Below are positions 52,428 to 61,009 of a DNA stretch of 64,000 nucleotides, one piece after another. This DNA comes from Treponema sp. OMZ 790. Its GTDB lineage: Bacteria > Spirochaetota > Spirochaetia > Treponematales > Treponemataceae. Both the position numbers and the translations under genes were made by a program. Location: the NCBI RefSeq assembly GCF_024181285.1, contig NZ_CP051201.1, forward strand, positions 1,674,001 through 1,738,000, written 5' to 3'. How positions within the stretch are numbered: position 1 is the first letter of the stretch; each line of letters opens with the position of its first letter. The notes beneath the pieces are model-generated. The model was not told where the DNA came from and searched no databases. It saw only the letters and a list, made by a program, of their open reading frames with translations.

Positions 52428-53249
52428 TTAAATTGCTAATTTATAGTAAACATCATTCGGGCATTGATAGCCGATGCTCGAATGAAGCCTTGCACTGTTA
52501 TAATAAAGCTCAATATATTTGACGATGGTCTGCTTTGCCTCATCAAATCTCATATGCCGTATTGAAAGCATTTCCCGCTTTATCGTCTTCCAAAAGCTCT
52601 CTATTGGCTGATTGTCCTGCGGTACCCCGGGTCGTGAAACACTTTTGATAAAGCCTGCTTTTTCAACTAACTCTGTCGTCTCTTTCGAGGTAAACTGTGC
52701 CCCTCCATCAGAATGATAATAAGGTTGTTCGGCAAGATGAGGGTTCCTTCCATGCGCCATTTTAAAAGCATCATGGACGATGCTCTCCCTCATGTGTAAA
52801 GATATAGCCCACCCTACAATACGCCTTGTTCCTACATCAATTATTGCGCAAACATAAAGCTTTCTGTTTGCTATCCTAAACTCGCTTATATCAGAACTCC
52901 ACAGTTTATTAGGTATAGTTATGGAAAACTTATCTTTAATCAAATTCTGCCTCATAATTTTTTCTTTCCTCTGCATTTTCTTCTGCTGTACCGCTTTTTT
53001 ACTCTTCTTTCTGCCTCCTTTGGCTATTAACCCATATTTTTTCAAGATACGGCTGATTTTCCATTCGCTCACCCTTATTCCATTACTGGCGAGCTCTTTT
53101 TTTATCCGTATCCTTCCTGAATTGCCGTCATTTCTTTTAAATGTGGAAATGATTGCTTTTTCAAGTGCAATTTCTTCTTCTTTCACCGTTTTTTCTTTAC
53201 GGTAATAGCTACTGCGCGAAGCTGTGAGTATTCGGCATACTATGCTCAC
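52428..53249 (-). CDS. IS3-family transposase orfB (DDE catalytic part)
   Basis: 273 residues from a GTG. An HTH_21-like segment (GRIRIKKELASNGIRVSEWKISRILKKYGL region) precedes the rve integrase core with the DDE residues in WSSDISEFR, YHSDGGAQF and DNQPIESFWKTIKRE. The frame is open back into the end of orfA. It is normally made as an OrfAB fusion by -1 frameshifting; here TTAAAAT just before the orfA stop gives an A-run where a -1 slip leads into this frame. Confidence 0.92.
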   Translation of the reverse strand: MSIVCRILTASRSSYYRKEKTVKEEEIALEKAIISTFKRNDGNSGRIRIKKELASNGIRVSEWKISRILKKYGLIAKGGRKKSKKAVQQKKMQRKEKIMRQNLIKDKFSITIPNKLWSSDISEFRIANRKLYVCAIIDVGTRRIVGWAISLHMRESIVHDAFKMAHGRNPHLAEQPYYHSDGGAQFTSKETTELVEKAGFIKSVSRPGVPQDNQPIESFWKTIKREMLSIRHMRFDEAKQTIVKYIELYYNSARLHSSIGYQCPNDVYYKLAI

Positions 53250-53275
53250 CTTTTCTTTTGGAAAAACTTGTTTGG

Positions 53276-53584
53276 TTATTTTAACCCGTTCGCTTCTTGT
53301 TCCGCATAGTATGCCCGAAGTTTTTTTAGGATTTCATTCTCCAGTTTCAAATACTCGTTTTCTTTTTGTAGTTTCTTCAACTTCGCATCTTCACTACGCA
53401 GCTTACCGGAACCGACAAAAGCTTCATCTCCATAGGTTTCATACAGACTTATCCACCGATACAGAAGCTGCAAACCTACATTAAACCTCTCGGCTACCAT
53501 TTTCACAGGCATCTTTGTTTCAAGCACCATCCGGCACGCTTGCTCTTTCATTTCTTTTGTATAATTTTTGTAAACTCTTCCCAT
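53276..53584 (-). CDS. IS3-family transposase orfA (HTH protein)
   Basis: 102 residues from the ATG of MGRVYKNYTKEMKEQA. HTH_Tnp_1 domain with MVAERFNVGLQLLYRWISLY, then a leucine-zipper-like coiled coil (LKKLQKENEYLKLENEILKK, 20 residues) typical of IS3 OrfA. It binds the element ends and regulates transposition. Confidence 0.9.
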   Translation of the reverse strand: MGRVYKNYTKEMKEQACRMVLETKMPVKMVAERFNVGLQLLYRWISLYETYGDEAFVGSGKLRSEDAKLKKLQKENEYLKLENEILKKLRAYYAEQEANGLK

Positions 53585-53732
53585 AATATTCCACATTATA
53601 TTTGTTTACTTTTATTATACAAGTTTCATCCATTATAAGCATATCTCCATTCTTTATTTCCATTTGTTTACAACATAGGGTAACCCGAATTTCTTAACTA
53701 AAATTGAATATTTATTTTTAGCAATAAAATCA

Positions 53733-53855
53733 TCAATCATCTACATTCTCAAGAATTTTCATTTCTTTCCAGTCTCCGGGTTTTGGAATATGTTTGCCGC
53801 CGATAAAGAAACCTTCCAAATAATAATCACTCAAATACTCTCCTTTAAAGATCAT
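53733..53855 (-). CDS. Small protein of 40 residues, overlapping its upstream partner
   Basis: The ATG at 53855 overlaps the stop of the 79-residue gene by 11 bp. The sequence is MIFKGEYLSDYYLEGFFIGG followed by KHIPKPGDWKEMKILENVDD. It has protein-like composition with aromatic residues but no known motif. Either a translationally coupled small gene or the tail of the upstream gene after a frameshift. Confidence 0.4.
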   Translation of the reverse strand: MIFKGEYLSDYYLEGFFIGGKHIPKPGDWKEMKILENVDD

Positions 53856-54084
53856 TTTCTTCTTCAATATAGGCATAATCAACATCTCCATAGCTTACAT
53901 GAAGCACAGCCAAATCTTCGGCTCCCATTGTCTTCACATCTTTGATGCCTACAGCTAAAATCCGTGCTAAAATCTTATGTTTCCCATCATTTCGAGCAAT
54001 TACAAACTGCAAAAACTCACCATGCGGGTTACTTATAAAATATAACAACTCTGTATCATGTAACGGTAATTCCATATCCACCAT
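53845..54084 (-). CDS. Hypothetical small protein
   Basis: 79 residues, beta-rich pattern (LLYFISNPHGEFLQFVIAR, HKILARILAVGIKDV) with an acidic end (YIEEENDL). An internal ATG (MELPLHD) is an alternative start. No family recognised. It may form a small operon with the 56-residue gene before it and the 40-residue gene after it. Confidence 0.5.
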   Translation of the reverse strand: MVDMELPLHDTELLYFISNPHGEFLQFVIARNDGKHKILARILAVGIKDVKTMGAEDLAVLHVSYGDVDYAYIEEENDL

Positions 54085-54109
54085 CCAAAATAATAATATA
54101 AAAACGCCT

Positions 54110-54280
54110 TTAAAATCTCGTTAGATTTTTAGAAGGCACCTCATCATATATCATTCCATACATTACGCCTGCATCGTCTTTGTATTTTTTACTCCGCACA
54201 CTTGAAAAGCCGCTTGCAAGTACCAAAATTATAAGTAATAAACAAAATATGAGCCTATCATACCCATATTGGGTTGTCAA
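54110..54280 (-). CDS. Small membrane or secreted protein of 56 residues
   Basis: From a TTG, with one hydrophobic helix (LIFCLLLIILVLASGFSS) at about 10-27, then a polar tail. There is no clear ribosome binding site, and the start is uncertain. It ends 25 bases before the 79-residue gene on the same strand. Could be a decaying gene. Confidence 0.35.
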   Translation of the reverse strand: MTTQYGYDRLIFCLLLIILVLASGFSSVRSKKYKDDAGVMYGMIYDEVPSKNLTRF

Positions 54281-54397
54281 GGCTTAAATTCTTAAAAAAT
54301 CATTTTTTCACCTTTTTGAGATATTAGGTAAATATTATAAACTTAAACACACAGCCGTAGCCGGGCGAATTTTTTCAATTAAGATTGCTAAAAGATA

Positions 54398-54426
54398 TTG
54401 GCAACATTGTCAAAATATATTATAAT
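54398..54426 (+). promoter_or_regulatory. Predicted leaderless promoter of the TPR lipoprotein gene
   Basis: TTGGCA (54398-54403), a 17-bp spacer and a perfect TATAAT (54421-54426), then 6 bases and a GTG start. The predicted +1 is the G of GTG. Confidence 0.6.
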
Positions 54427-54432
54427 ATTTAT

Positions 54433-56229
54433 GTGAGTCTTTGCAGAAAAAAATTGCCGGTAATACGTTTTTTGGTCCTCTTTTTTGTACTTTTGTTTTG
54501 TTGTACAGCCTTTTTTTCGTGTGTCAGCACAAAAAAATCGACGGTTGAAGACGCCAAAATAGATGCTATTGAGCAAAACGGATCAACTTTACGCCCCATA
54601 GGTGAAGGCACTATTCTTTCTCTCCCCGGAAAGGATGAACTTGCCGAAAAAAGACTTGACTCAAACCTTGCTGCCCTTATCGAAAAAGGATCCCCTGCAA
54701 GTCTAAAAGAAGCAGTTCTTTTTATTCAAAATGACAGTAAAGGGCTTACAAGCGAAAATAAACTCTATCTTAAAATAATCGCCGATATAATGTATTTGGC
54801 ATATCCTCTTGAAACAAACGGTATAAAGCCTCCCATATCCAATGAAGATGAACCATATCTGAGGGCTTTAAGAGAGGTAAAAAGCGGACTCTACCCTGCC
54901 TCTACAAAAAAAGACGGATTTTTAAACCTGATAATCCCTGCATTGGTTTTAACTTATGACGATTTTTCTGAAACTCTTCTTACCCCCTATGCCGATGACA
55001 TTGAGTCGAGGCTTATATCGGCTCAAAAATCCAATCCAAAATCCGTTTTGGTTTATTACCTTTTAGGTCTTTTCAAAGAAAAAACCAATAAACTAACGGA
55101 AGCCGTTAAGTTATACCAAAAAGCATGGCAAATCGACTCCTCTTGTTACCCGGCAGGCTTTAAATACGGACACTTTGCGGCAGAAGCCGGAGACGGAAAC
55201 GAAGCCTTAAAAATAGCGGATACGCTCAATTCCGCATATACCGAAAATACCGAAGTAAAACTCTTATATGCTCAAGCCCATATAGCAAAAAAAGATTTAA
55301 ACAATGCCTCGGATAACATCGTATCTGTTTTAAAAAAAGAACCCGAAAATATTTCGGCTCTCCTTTTGAGGATAAGAATCTTAATAGAACAAAAGGAATA
55401 CCTAAAAGCGAACGCACTTTTGGATGCATATTCAACAAAAAATAAAACTGCAAAAAATTATCTTCTATACCGTGCACGTGTTACAAGAGAATGGAATAAG
55501 AACCTTATACGGGCATCGGAATTTTTAACGGAAGCATACAAATACTATCCTGAAGATTTTAACGTTCTTCTATCCTGTGCCGAAATTTGTTTTGAAGCTT
55601 CGACCAAAATCGATAATAAACCGGCAGATTTTTTTATCCGGAAAGTTTTGGGTGCTTATCCCGACAATGCAGCAGCCCTGGCCCTTTTGGTAAAAAACGA
55701 TATCAATAACGGAAACTGGAAGCAGGCAGTCGAATCGGCAGAAGATTTAACAGCCAAATACCCAAGCAATGCAAATAAAGAAATCCTATTAACGGCATAC
55801 CTCGGAGGAGGCCAATCAGCCAAGGCTTTAAATCTTGCAAAGCAGCTTTATTCGAATACAAAAAATCATTCAAACGCCTTTATAAACCTTTATATTGAAA
55901 CTTTGTATGCTGCAAAAGATTATCAAAGCATAAAACAAATCATAAATCAAAAAATGAAAGGTGCCGATTCAGAACTTAAATCTATTTTGTACTACTATAA
56001 TGCAAAATTGGAACAGGGGAATCCAAGCGAGTATCTTAATTTCCTGCAATCAAGCCTTTTATCAAATCCGCGAAACAAGAACTCTCTTTTTGCAATGTAT
56101 GAATGGTATCTAAAAAACAAAGACTATAAAAAGGCAAAATATTATCTTGGGCAAGTATTGGCTTTAGATCCTTCAAACAAGAATGTTATCAATTTATCTG
56201 AAAACTTAAACAAATTACTTGCCGATTGA
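54433..56229 (+). CDS. TPR-repeat lipoprotein
   Basis: 598 residues from GTG. An upstream TTG at 54385 is in frame but lies before the promoter, so I reject it. The N-terminus (MSLCRKKLPVIRFLVLFFVL, then a Cys-rich FFSC with Cys30) looks like a lipoprotein signal. Helical TPR pairs fill the rest (KLTEAVKLYQKAWQID, DLNNASDNIVSVLKKEP, DYKKAKYYLGQVLALDPSNK). It is probably a periplasmic or membrane-attached scaffold; I cannot name its partner. Rubredoxin follows 62 bases later with its own ribosome binding site. Confidence 0.75.
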   Translation: MSLCRKKLPVIRFLVLFFVLLFCCTAFFSCVSTKKSTVEDAKIDAIEQNGSTLRPIGEGTILSLPGKDELAEKRLDSNLAALIEKGSPASLKEAVLFIQNDSKGLTSENKLYLKIIADIMYLAYPLETNGIKPPISNEDEPYLRALREVKSGLYPASTKKDGFLNLIIPALVLTYDDFSETLLTPYADDIESRLISAQKSNPKSVLVYYLLGLFKEKTNKLTEAVKLYQKAWQIDSSCYPAGFKYGHFAAEAGDGNEALKIADTLNSAYTENTEVKLLYAQAHIAKKDLNNASDNIVSVLKKEPENISALLLRIRILIEQKEYLKANALLDAYSTKNKTAKNYLLYRARVTREWNKNLIRASEFLTEAYKYYPEDFNVLLSCAEICFEASTKIDNKPADFFIRKVLGAYPDNAAALALLVKNDINNGNWKQAVESAEDLTAKYPSNANKEILLTAYLGGGQSAKALNLAKQLYSNTKNHSNAFINLYIETLYAAKDYQSIKQIINQKMKGADSELKSILYYYNAKLEQGNPSEYLNFLQSSLLSNPRNKNSLFAMYEWYLKNKDYKKAKYYLGQVLALDPSNKNVINLSENLNKLLAD

Positions 56230-56291
56230 TAGAAAAAAGTGTATTATATGAAATATAGAGTGTTTTATCACTCGATTAAGGAGTATAACAT

Positions 56292-56450
56292 ATGGATAAA
56301 TATGTATGTGATTTGTGCGGATATGTATATGACCCGGCCTTAGGTGATCCCGACGGCGGTATCGCACCCGGAACAGCATTTGAAGATATACCTGATGATT
56401 GGGTATGTCCCCTTTGCGGAGTAGGAAAAGAAAGCTTTACAAAGGTATAA
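56292..56450 (+). CDS. Rubredoxin
   Basis: 52 residues, complete. The two iron-binding knuckles are [12 protein letters not shown] and [13 protein letters not shown], i.e. CxxCG twice, with the usual DDWVCP. A one-electron carrier that can feed flavodiiron proteins such as the one at 22444-23673. AAGGAG lies 8 bases before the ATG. A terminator follows. Confidence 0.96.
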   Translation: MDKYVCDLCGYVYDPALGDPDGGIAPGTAFEDIPDDWVCPLCGVGKESFTKV

Positions 56451-56461
56451 GGCATAAACCG

Positions 56462-56494
56462 AGCCGGCTTTAAAACCAAGGCCGGCTTTATTTT
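56462..56494 (+). terminator. Intrinsic terminator after rubredoxin
   Basis: AGCCGGC pairs with GCCGGCT across 12 bases and is followed by TTATTTTAT. Confidence 0.8.
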
Positions 56495-56532
56495 ATAAAA
56501 ATAGTTTTATAAAGCCGCTATAGGAGGTTAAA

Positions 56533-56817
56533 ATGGAAATAAGGGATTTTATAAATACAATAGGTTATGACGGTAATTCGGCCATAGTGGATAAGGCAAG
56601 ACTTTCAAAAAATTCGAATAAAAATATTGACGAGCTTCTCCAAACCGGAGCTTTTAGAGCTGCCGCAGCCTATGCCGTTTATACGGAATCCGAAGATGAC
56701 CTTCAAAAAGTTGCTGACGAGTATAACAAACTATCCAATTCAAATTATAAAAAAGAACAAATAAAACGCCTTTTCGGCGTATCCAAGGTTGAAGTAAAAA
56801 AGAAATTGGCTTGGTAA
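56533..56817 (+). CDS. Hypothetical small protein
   Basis: 94 residues, AGGAGG upstream of the ATG. Helical, with EIRDFINTIGYDGNSAIVDK at the start and a basic end (KKEQIKRLFGVSKVEVKKKL). No known domain recognised; the tail resembles a small nucleic-acid-binding helix, but this is only a guess. A bidirectional terminator follows. Confidence 0.6.
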   Translation: MEIRDFINTIGYDGNSAIVDKARLSKNSNKNIDELLQTGAFRAAAAYAVYTESEDDLQKVADEYNKLSNSNYKKEQIKRLFGVSKVEVKKKLAW

Positions 56818-56840
56818 TTTTTTTATTGTTCTAAATAAAA

Positions 56841-56881
56841 AACCATGCAAGCTTAAAAATAAGCCCTGCATGGTTTTATTT
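56841..56881. terminator. Bidirectional intrinsic terminator
   Basis: AACCATGCA pairs with TGCATGGTT; T-rich tails follow on both strands, between convergent genes. Confidence 0.85.
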
Positions 56882-56896
56882 TTTATCCTATTTAAA

Positions 56897-57580
56897 TTAT
56901 TTTTCGCTTAAAAGCATTGTTTTAGCATCAAAAGAAGAACCTGTATCCGAGGCTCCGTTTCCATGCTCTTTTAAGGTCTTAATCTTTACAAAGTCTCCGT
57001 CATTTTCAAGATAGAGGAGTATATCAATGTCATCAACATACTTTTTTAAACTCTTATCGATTTCAAATGAAGAAACATCGGCAGCTGCCGTGTACCACAC
57101 TGCAATACCCATCTCTTTTGCAAAAGCTCTCATTTCCTGCATTGCTTCAGGCAAGGCTTTTTCAAAGTTAAAATCGTCAATCATAACGACAGACGGTTTA
57201 GATCCGCCTTCGGACAAGGCTCTGATTGTTTTTAAAATCTGAGTAGTCCTTACCGTATCTTGATTGAAGTTTAAAACAATCCTTCTTGAAAAAGCTTGAG
57301 CCTTTACTTCTTGAGCATTGCCGAGATTCTTTTTCTTTGAAAGTTCATTAAACATATCGTTATACCATGTTATGGCATAATCCACATGCTGACTGAACGA
57401 TATATGAACAACAGGCTTGTCCTGTAAGAGTTTATCCAAACCAAATTGAACTAAGATAGATGTTTTCCCTACACCTTTTTTTGATGTAACAACTCCTACT
57501 TCACCCGCAGCCAAGCCGCCTCCGAGAGTTTTCTCAAGTTTTCTCATGGGGCTTTTTTCAATCAAATCTTCTTTAAGCAT
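56897..57580 (-). CDS. RecA/KaiC-like P-loop ATPase
   Basis: 227 residues. Starts MLKEDLIEKSPMRKLEKTLGG, then a P-loop VTSKKGVGKTSILVQF and a Walker B-like strand SVVMIDDFNF, as in RecA/RadA/KaiC ATPases, but without DNA-binding or C-terminal additions. Function unknown. GGAGG precedes the ATG and it follows fusA by 12 bases, so it is probably co-transcribed with the elongation factor. Confidence 0.7.
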   Translation of the reverse strand: MLKEDLIEKSPMRKLEKTLGGGLAAGEVGVVTSKKGVGKTSILVQFGLDKLLQDKPVVHISFSQHVDYAITWYNDMFNELSKKKNLGNAQEVKAQAFSRRIVLNFNQDTVRTTQILKTIRALSEGGSKPSVVMIDDFNFEKALPEAMQEMRAFAKEMGIAVWYTAAADVSSFEIDKSLKKYVDDIDILLYLENDGDFVKIKTLKEHGNGASDTGSSFDAKTMLLSEK

Positions 57581-57592
57581 TACAGCGCCTCC

Positions 57593-59680
57593 TTATTTCT
57601 TTTCTGCAAGCCTTTTAGCTTCGTATTCTTTTATCAATTCTTCCGAAATACTTGCAGGAGCCTTACCGTACTTGGCAAATTCCATAGAGTATTCGGCCTT
57701 TCCTTGTGTGGATGAGCGCAATATTGTAGAAAATCCGAACATTTCACTTAAAGGAACTTCGGCATCTACACGGGTAAAGCTGTCATCTTCCGTTGATGAA
57801 ACAATAATACCTCGTCTTTGGTTTATAAGACCGAAGATATTGCCTTGGAATTCCTGAGGGCCTTCAATAGAAACCTTCATGATAGGCTCAAGGATGGCAG
57901 GTTTTGCAGCCTTGTAGGCCTCTCGGAAGGCGCCGATTGCAGCAGCTTGGAAGGCCATATCCGAAGAGTCTACAGGGTGGGACTGTCCGTCGTTGATTGT
58001 AATCTTAGTTCCTACAATCGGGAATCCGATGAGGGTTCCTCTCTTTATAGCTTCTTTAAAGCCCTTATCGCAAGAAGGAATAAATTCCGAAGGAATTGCA
58101 CCTCCCTTTATCTGATTGTCAAACTCATAATCTTGTTCGGTAATGGGTTCAATAAAGCCTGCAACGCGGCCGAACTGACCTGAACCGCCTGTCTGCTTTT
58201 TGTGCGTATAGTTGAAGTCGGCTCTTTGAGTGATAGCTTCGCGGTAAGCAACCTGAGGCATACCTGTTTCAACATCGCACTTATATTCCCTCTTCATTCG
58301 TTCAATGTAAACTTCCAAGTGAAGCTCTCCCATACCTTGAATGATGGTCTGGTTTGATTCCTTATCTACATAGCTTCTGAATGTGGGGTCTTCCTTTGTA
58401 AAGCGGTTAAGAGCCTTGGACATCTGATCTGCAGCCTGTTTATCTTTCGGTGTAAGCGAAAGAGAGATAACCGGATCCGGAACATACATGGAGCTCATGG
58501 CGTAGTTCAAATTGCCTCCGCAGAAGGTATCTCCTGAAGCACAGTCAATACCGAAAAGAGCTACAATGTCGCCGGGGCCGCCTTCGTTGATATCTTCCAT
58601 AGTTGCGGAGTTCATTCGAACCAAGCGTCCGACCTTAAACTTCTTTCGGGCACGGGTATTAAAGAGTTCTTCACCTTTCTTTAAAGTTCCCTGATAAACA
58701 CGGACATAGGTAAGCTGTCCGTACTTTCCGTCTTCAAGCTTAAAGCCTAAAGCAACTACGGGAGCGTTTTCATCCGTACCGAGCACGACGGGCTTTTCAT
58801 CTTCATCGATATTTAAAGCCGTATTTTCAATTTCGGTCGGATCGGGGAGATAATAACCTACAGCATCCAAAAGAGGCTGGATTCCCTTATTTTTATAAGC
58901 CGAACCGAGGAAAACGGGAACAAACTGTTCTGCAAGAGTTCCCTTTCTGACGGCGGCTCTGATCATTTCTTCTGTTTCGGCACCTTCCAAAAAGGCTTCC
59001 GCCAATTCATCCGAGAACATGGTAGCGGCATCAATCATTTCTTCCCTGTATTTTTGGGCATCTGCCAAAAGATGCTGAGGGATTTCTGCCATACGGATTT
59101 GGGTACCGTTTTCGCCTTCAAAATACATGGCCTTCATTGTAACAAGGTCTACAACGCCTTCAAGTTTATCTTCCAAACCGATAGGAATCTGCATCATGTA
59201 AGCATTAAGGCCTAGTTTTTCCCTAAGCTGCATTCTGACCTTAAAGGGGTTTGCTCCTGTTCTGTCACACTTATTTACAAATGCAATTCGGGGAACATGG
59301 TAACGTTTTAACTGCCTGTCAACAGTGATAGACTGGGACTGAACACCTCCTACAGAGCAAAGAACCAAGATAGCTCCGTCCAAAACGCGCAATGAACGTT
59401 CAACTTCAATTGTGAAGTCTACGTGCCCGGGAGTGTCAATTACGTTAACCGTATAATCCTTCCATTTAACCTGAGTTGAAGCCGACTGAATCGTTATACC
59501 TCGTTCCTTTTCGAGCTCCATATTATCCATCGTAGCACCCACACCGTCTTTTCCGCGGACTTCATGCAAAGCATGAATTCTATCACAATAAAAAAGAATT
59601 CGTTCCGAAAGAGTGGTTTTACCGGAGTCAATGTGTGCACTAATACCGATATTTCTCATCTTAGAAATATCATTACCCAT
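57593..59680 (-). CDS. fusA: Elongation factor G, mitochondrial EFG1/spdEFG1 type
   Basis: 695 residues. GTPase motifs [19 protein letters not shown] and NKCDRTG; domain II with [13 protein letters not shown] and domain IV with a GFIEPI-type region. The [13 protein letters not shown] and [21 protein letters not shown] regions are closest to mitochondrial EFG1 and the spirochaete spdEFG1, reported to be the translocase while a second EF-G handles recycling. I place the start at [10 protein letters not shown], with GAGG 8 bases upstream; an earlier ATG lacks one. rpsG and rpsL lie 200 bases upstream with a terminator between, so fusA has its own promoter. Confidence 0.95.
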   Translation of the reverse strand: MGNDISKMRNIGISAHIDSGKTTLSERILFYCDRIHALHEVRGKDGVGATMDNMELEKERGITIQSASTQVKWKDYTVNVIDTPGHVDFTIEVERSLRVLDGAILVLCSVGGVQSQSITVDRQLKRYHVPRIAFVNKCDRTGANPFKVRMQLREKLGLNAYMMQIPIGLEDKLEGVVDLVTMKAMYFEGENGTQIRMAEIPQHLLADAQKYREEMIDAATMFSDELAEAFLEGAETEEMIRAAVRKGTLAEQFVPVFLGSAYKNKGIQPLLDAVGYYLPDPTEIENTALNIDEDEKPVVLGTDENAPVVALGFKLEDGKYGQLTYVRVYQGTLKKGEELFNTRARKKFKVGRLVRMNSATMEDINEGGPGDIVALFGIDCASGDTFCGGNLNYAMSSMYVPDPVISLSLTPKDKQAADQMSKALNRFTKEDPTFRSYVDKESNQTIIQGMGELHLEVYIERMKREYKCDVETGMPQVAYREAITQRADFNYTHKKQTGGSGQFGRVAGFIEPITEQDYEFDNQIKGGAIPSEFIPSCDKGFKEAIKRGTLIGFPIVGTKITINDGQSHPVDSSDMAFQAAAIGAFREAYKAAKPAILEPIMKVSIEGPQEFQGNIFGLINQRRGIIVSSTEDDSFTRVDAEVPLSEMFGFSTILRSSTQGKAEYSMEFAKYGKAPASISEELIKEYEAKRLAEKK

Positions 59681-59841
59681 AATCAATACCTCATCTTTAT
59701 AGATTTTTAGGAGCAAACAGCCGGGTTTCTCCTAAATGTTTTCATAAAAAACGAAAAGCAGTTATACTTTTCAAAATATAAGACGTTACAGTATAATAAA
59801 AAATAAAATAATATACAAGAGGGCCTATAAAAATCTGCTTA

Positions 59842-59876
59842 TAAAAAAAGGGAGCTCGCAGTCTGAACTCCCTTTT
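59842..59876 (-). terminator. Intrinsic terminator after rpsG
   Basis: On the minus strand AAAAGGGAG pairs with CTCCCTTTT and is followed by further T. It ends the rpsL-rpsG transcript before fusA. Confidence 0.85.
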
Positions 59877-59879
59877 GTA

Positions 59880-60350
59880 CTACCACCTGAAGTGAGCAAA
59901 AGCTTTGTTTGCTTCGGCCATTCTGTGGACTTCTTCTTTCTTTTTGAAGGCGGTGCCCGTATTGTTATAGGCATCGATGAGCTCTGAGGCTAATCTTTCC
60001 GACATTTCGTGACCGCTTCTTTTTCTGGCAGCACCGATGATCCAGCGCATAGCCAAGGCTTCCCGTCTTCCTTCCGGAATATCCATAGGAACCTGATAAG
60101 TAGCGCCTCCTACTCGGCGGGATTTTACTTCAACAACCGGTTTTACGTTGTCCAAGGCCTTTGAAAAAACAGCCAAGGGTTCTTCACCGGTTTTTTCTTT
60201 GATTTTATCGAAAGAATCATACATTATTTTTGTAGTAATACTCTTTTTACCTGAAAGCATCATTCTTCCGATAAAGCGGGTAACTACCACGCTGTTATAT
60301 TTTGAATCAGGAGCCGCAGGGCGTCTTGTAGCAATTTTTCCTCTACCCAT
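59880..60350 (-). CDS. rpsG: 30S ribosomal protein S7
   Basis: 156 residues. Family features: MGRGKIATRRPAAPDSKYNS, VTRFIGRMMLSGKKSI, NVKPVVEVKSRRVGGATYQV and ARKRSGHEMSERLASELIDA region. Binds 16S rRNA and nucleates assembly of the small-subunit head. GGGG precedes the ATG; 10 bases after rpsL. Confidence 0.98.
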   Translation of the reverse strand: MGRGKIATRRPAAPDSKYNSVVVTRFIGRMMLSGKKSITTKIMYDSFDKIKEKTGEEPLAVFSKALDNVKPVVEVKSRRVGGATYQVPMDIPEGRREALAMRWIIGAARKRSGHEMSERLASELIDAYNNTGTAFKKKEEVHRMAEANKAFAHFRW

Positions 60351-60360
60351 TTTCTACCCC

Positions 60361-60735
60361 TTAAGCCTTAGGCTTTTTAGCTCCATACTTGGAGCGGCCT
60401 CGTTTTCTGTCTTCTACACCGAGAGCATCTTTGGTACCGCGTACAATGTGATAGCGTACACCCGGGAGGTCCTTAACACGTCCGCCTCTTACGAGAACAA
60501 CAGAGTGTTCCTGCAAATTGTGTCCGATACCCGGAATATAGGCCGTTACTTCAATTCCGTTACTTAAACGGATACGGGCAACCTTTCTTAAGGCCGAGTT
60601 CGGTTTTTTAGGCGTAATTGTTTTAACGCTGGTGCAGACACCGCGCTTTTGAGGGCAAGACTGCAAGGCAGGACTCTTTGTCTTAACTGCTGCCGATTTT
60701 CGCCCCTTCTTTATCAATTGATTAATTGTAGGCAT
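60361..60735 (-). CDS. rpsL: 30S ribosomal protein S12
   Basis: 124 residues. [14 protein letters not shown] and [20 protein letters not shown], the decoding-centre loop, are intact with wild-type Lys at the classical streptomycin-resistance position, and [17 protein letters not shown] follows. AGGAG precedes the ATG. First gene of the rpsL-rpsG unit. Its promoter lies at 60788-60817, close to the prophage border. Confidence 0.98.
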   Translation of the reverse strand: MPTINQLIKKGRKSAAVKTKSPALQSCPQKRGVCTSVKTITPKKPNSALRKVARIRLSNGIEVTAYIPGIGHNLQEHSVVLVRGGRVKDLPGVRYHIVRGTKDALGVEDRKRGRSKYGAKKPKA

Positions 60736-60787
60736 AAGCCTTATCTCCTTAATTTATCCGCCAGCACTACGGAATATTAGAAATAGT

Positions 60788-60817
60788 AGTATAGCATAAA
60801 TTTAAAATAAATGTCAA
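60788..60817 (-). promoter_or_regulatory. Promoter of rpsL-rpsG
   Basis: On the minus strand TTGACA (60812-60817), an 18-bp spacer and TATACT (60788-60793). Leader of about 45 bases. Confidence 0.65.
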
Positions 60818-60840
60818 TGCCGTAAAAGAGTGTTATTAAC

Positions 60841-60992
60841 AACAGGCGAAAAAGTAGTCAAACGGGGTAGGAAGGGCGCCTAGTTTTGGCTGCATTAACT
60901 AGTCGCCTGTTTCGGTACGAGCGACTAACATGCGGTAACTCGTAAATTAAGCCGGCAAGGATAATGCAGCAATCCGAGCCGGCTTTCTTTTT
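60841..60992 (+). ncRNA. Structured RNA at the prophage left border, ending in an intrinsic terminator
   Basis: About 150 nt without a gene. AACAGGCGA (60841-60849) pairs with TCGCCTGTT (60903-60911). TAGTCGC (60900-60906) can alternatively pair with GCGACTA (60921-60927), and TACGAG (60916-60921) with CTCGTA (60939-60944). The last is incompatible with the second. AAGCCGGC/GCCGGCTT (60949-60985) with a T-run forms a terminator just before the first phage gene. This looks like an attenuator leader or a small RNA; I know no family for it. Confidence 0.45.
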
Positions 60993-61009
60993 AGCTAGGG
61001 GGCTGCAAA

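Larger units (their letters stand above)
52399..53629 (-). mobile_element. IS3-family insertion sequence
   Basis: About 1.23 kb with orfA and orfB in overlapping phases, bounded by imperfect inverted repeats whose outer 12 bases are identical (ATGAAACTTGTA at 52399-52410 and its complement at 53618-53629). I could not see a target-site duplication. Both transposase frames look intact. Confidence 0.88.

Noticed and set aside
22444..59716. Selenoprotein genes with in-frame UGA near selC
   Set aside because: All recognised genes end at sensible stops with full domains. No frame continues past TGA into conserved sequence.
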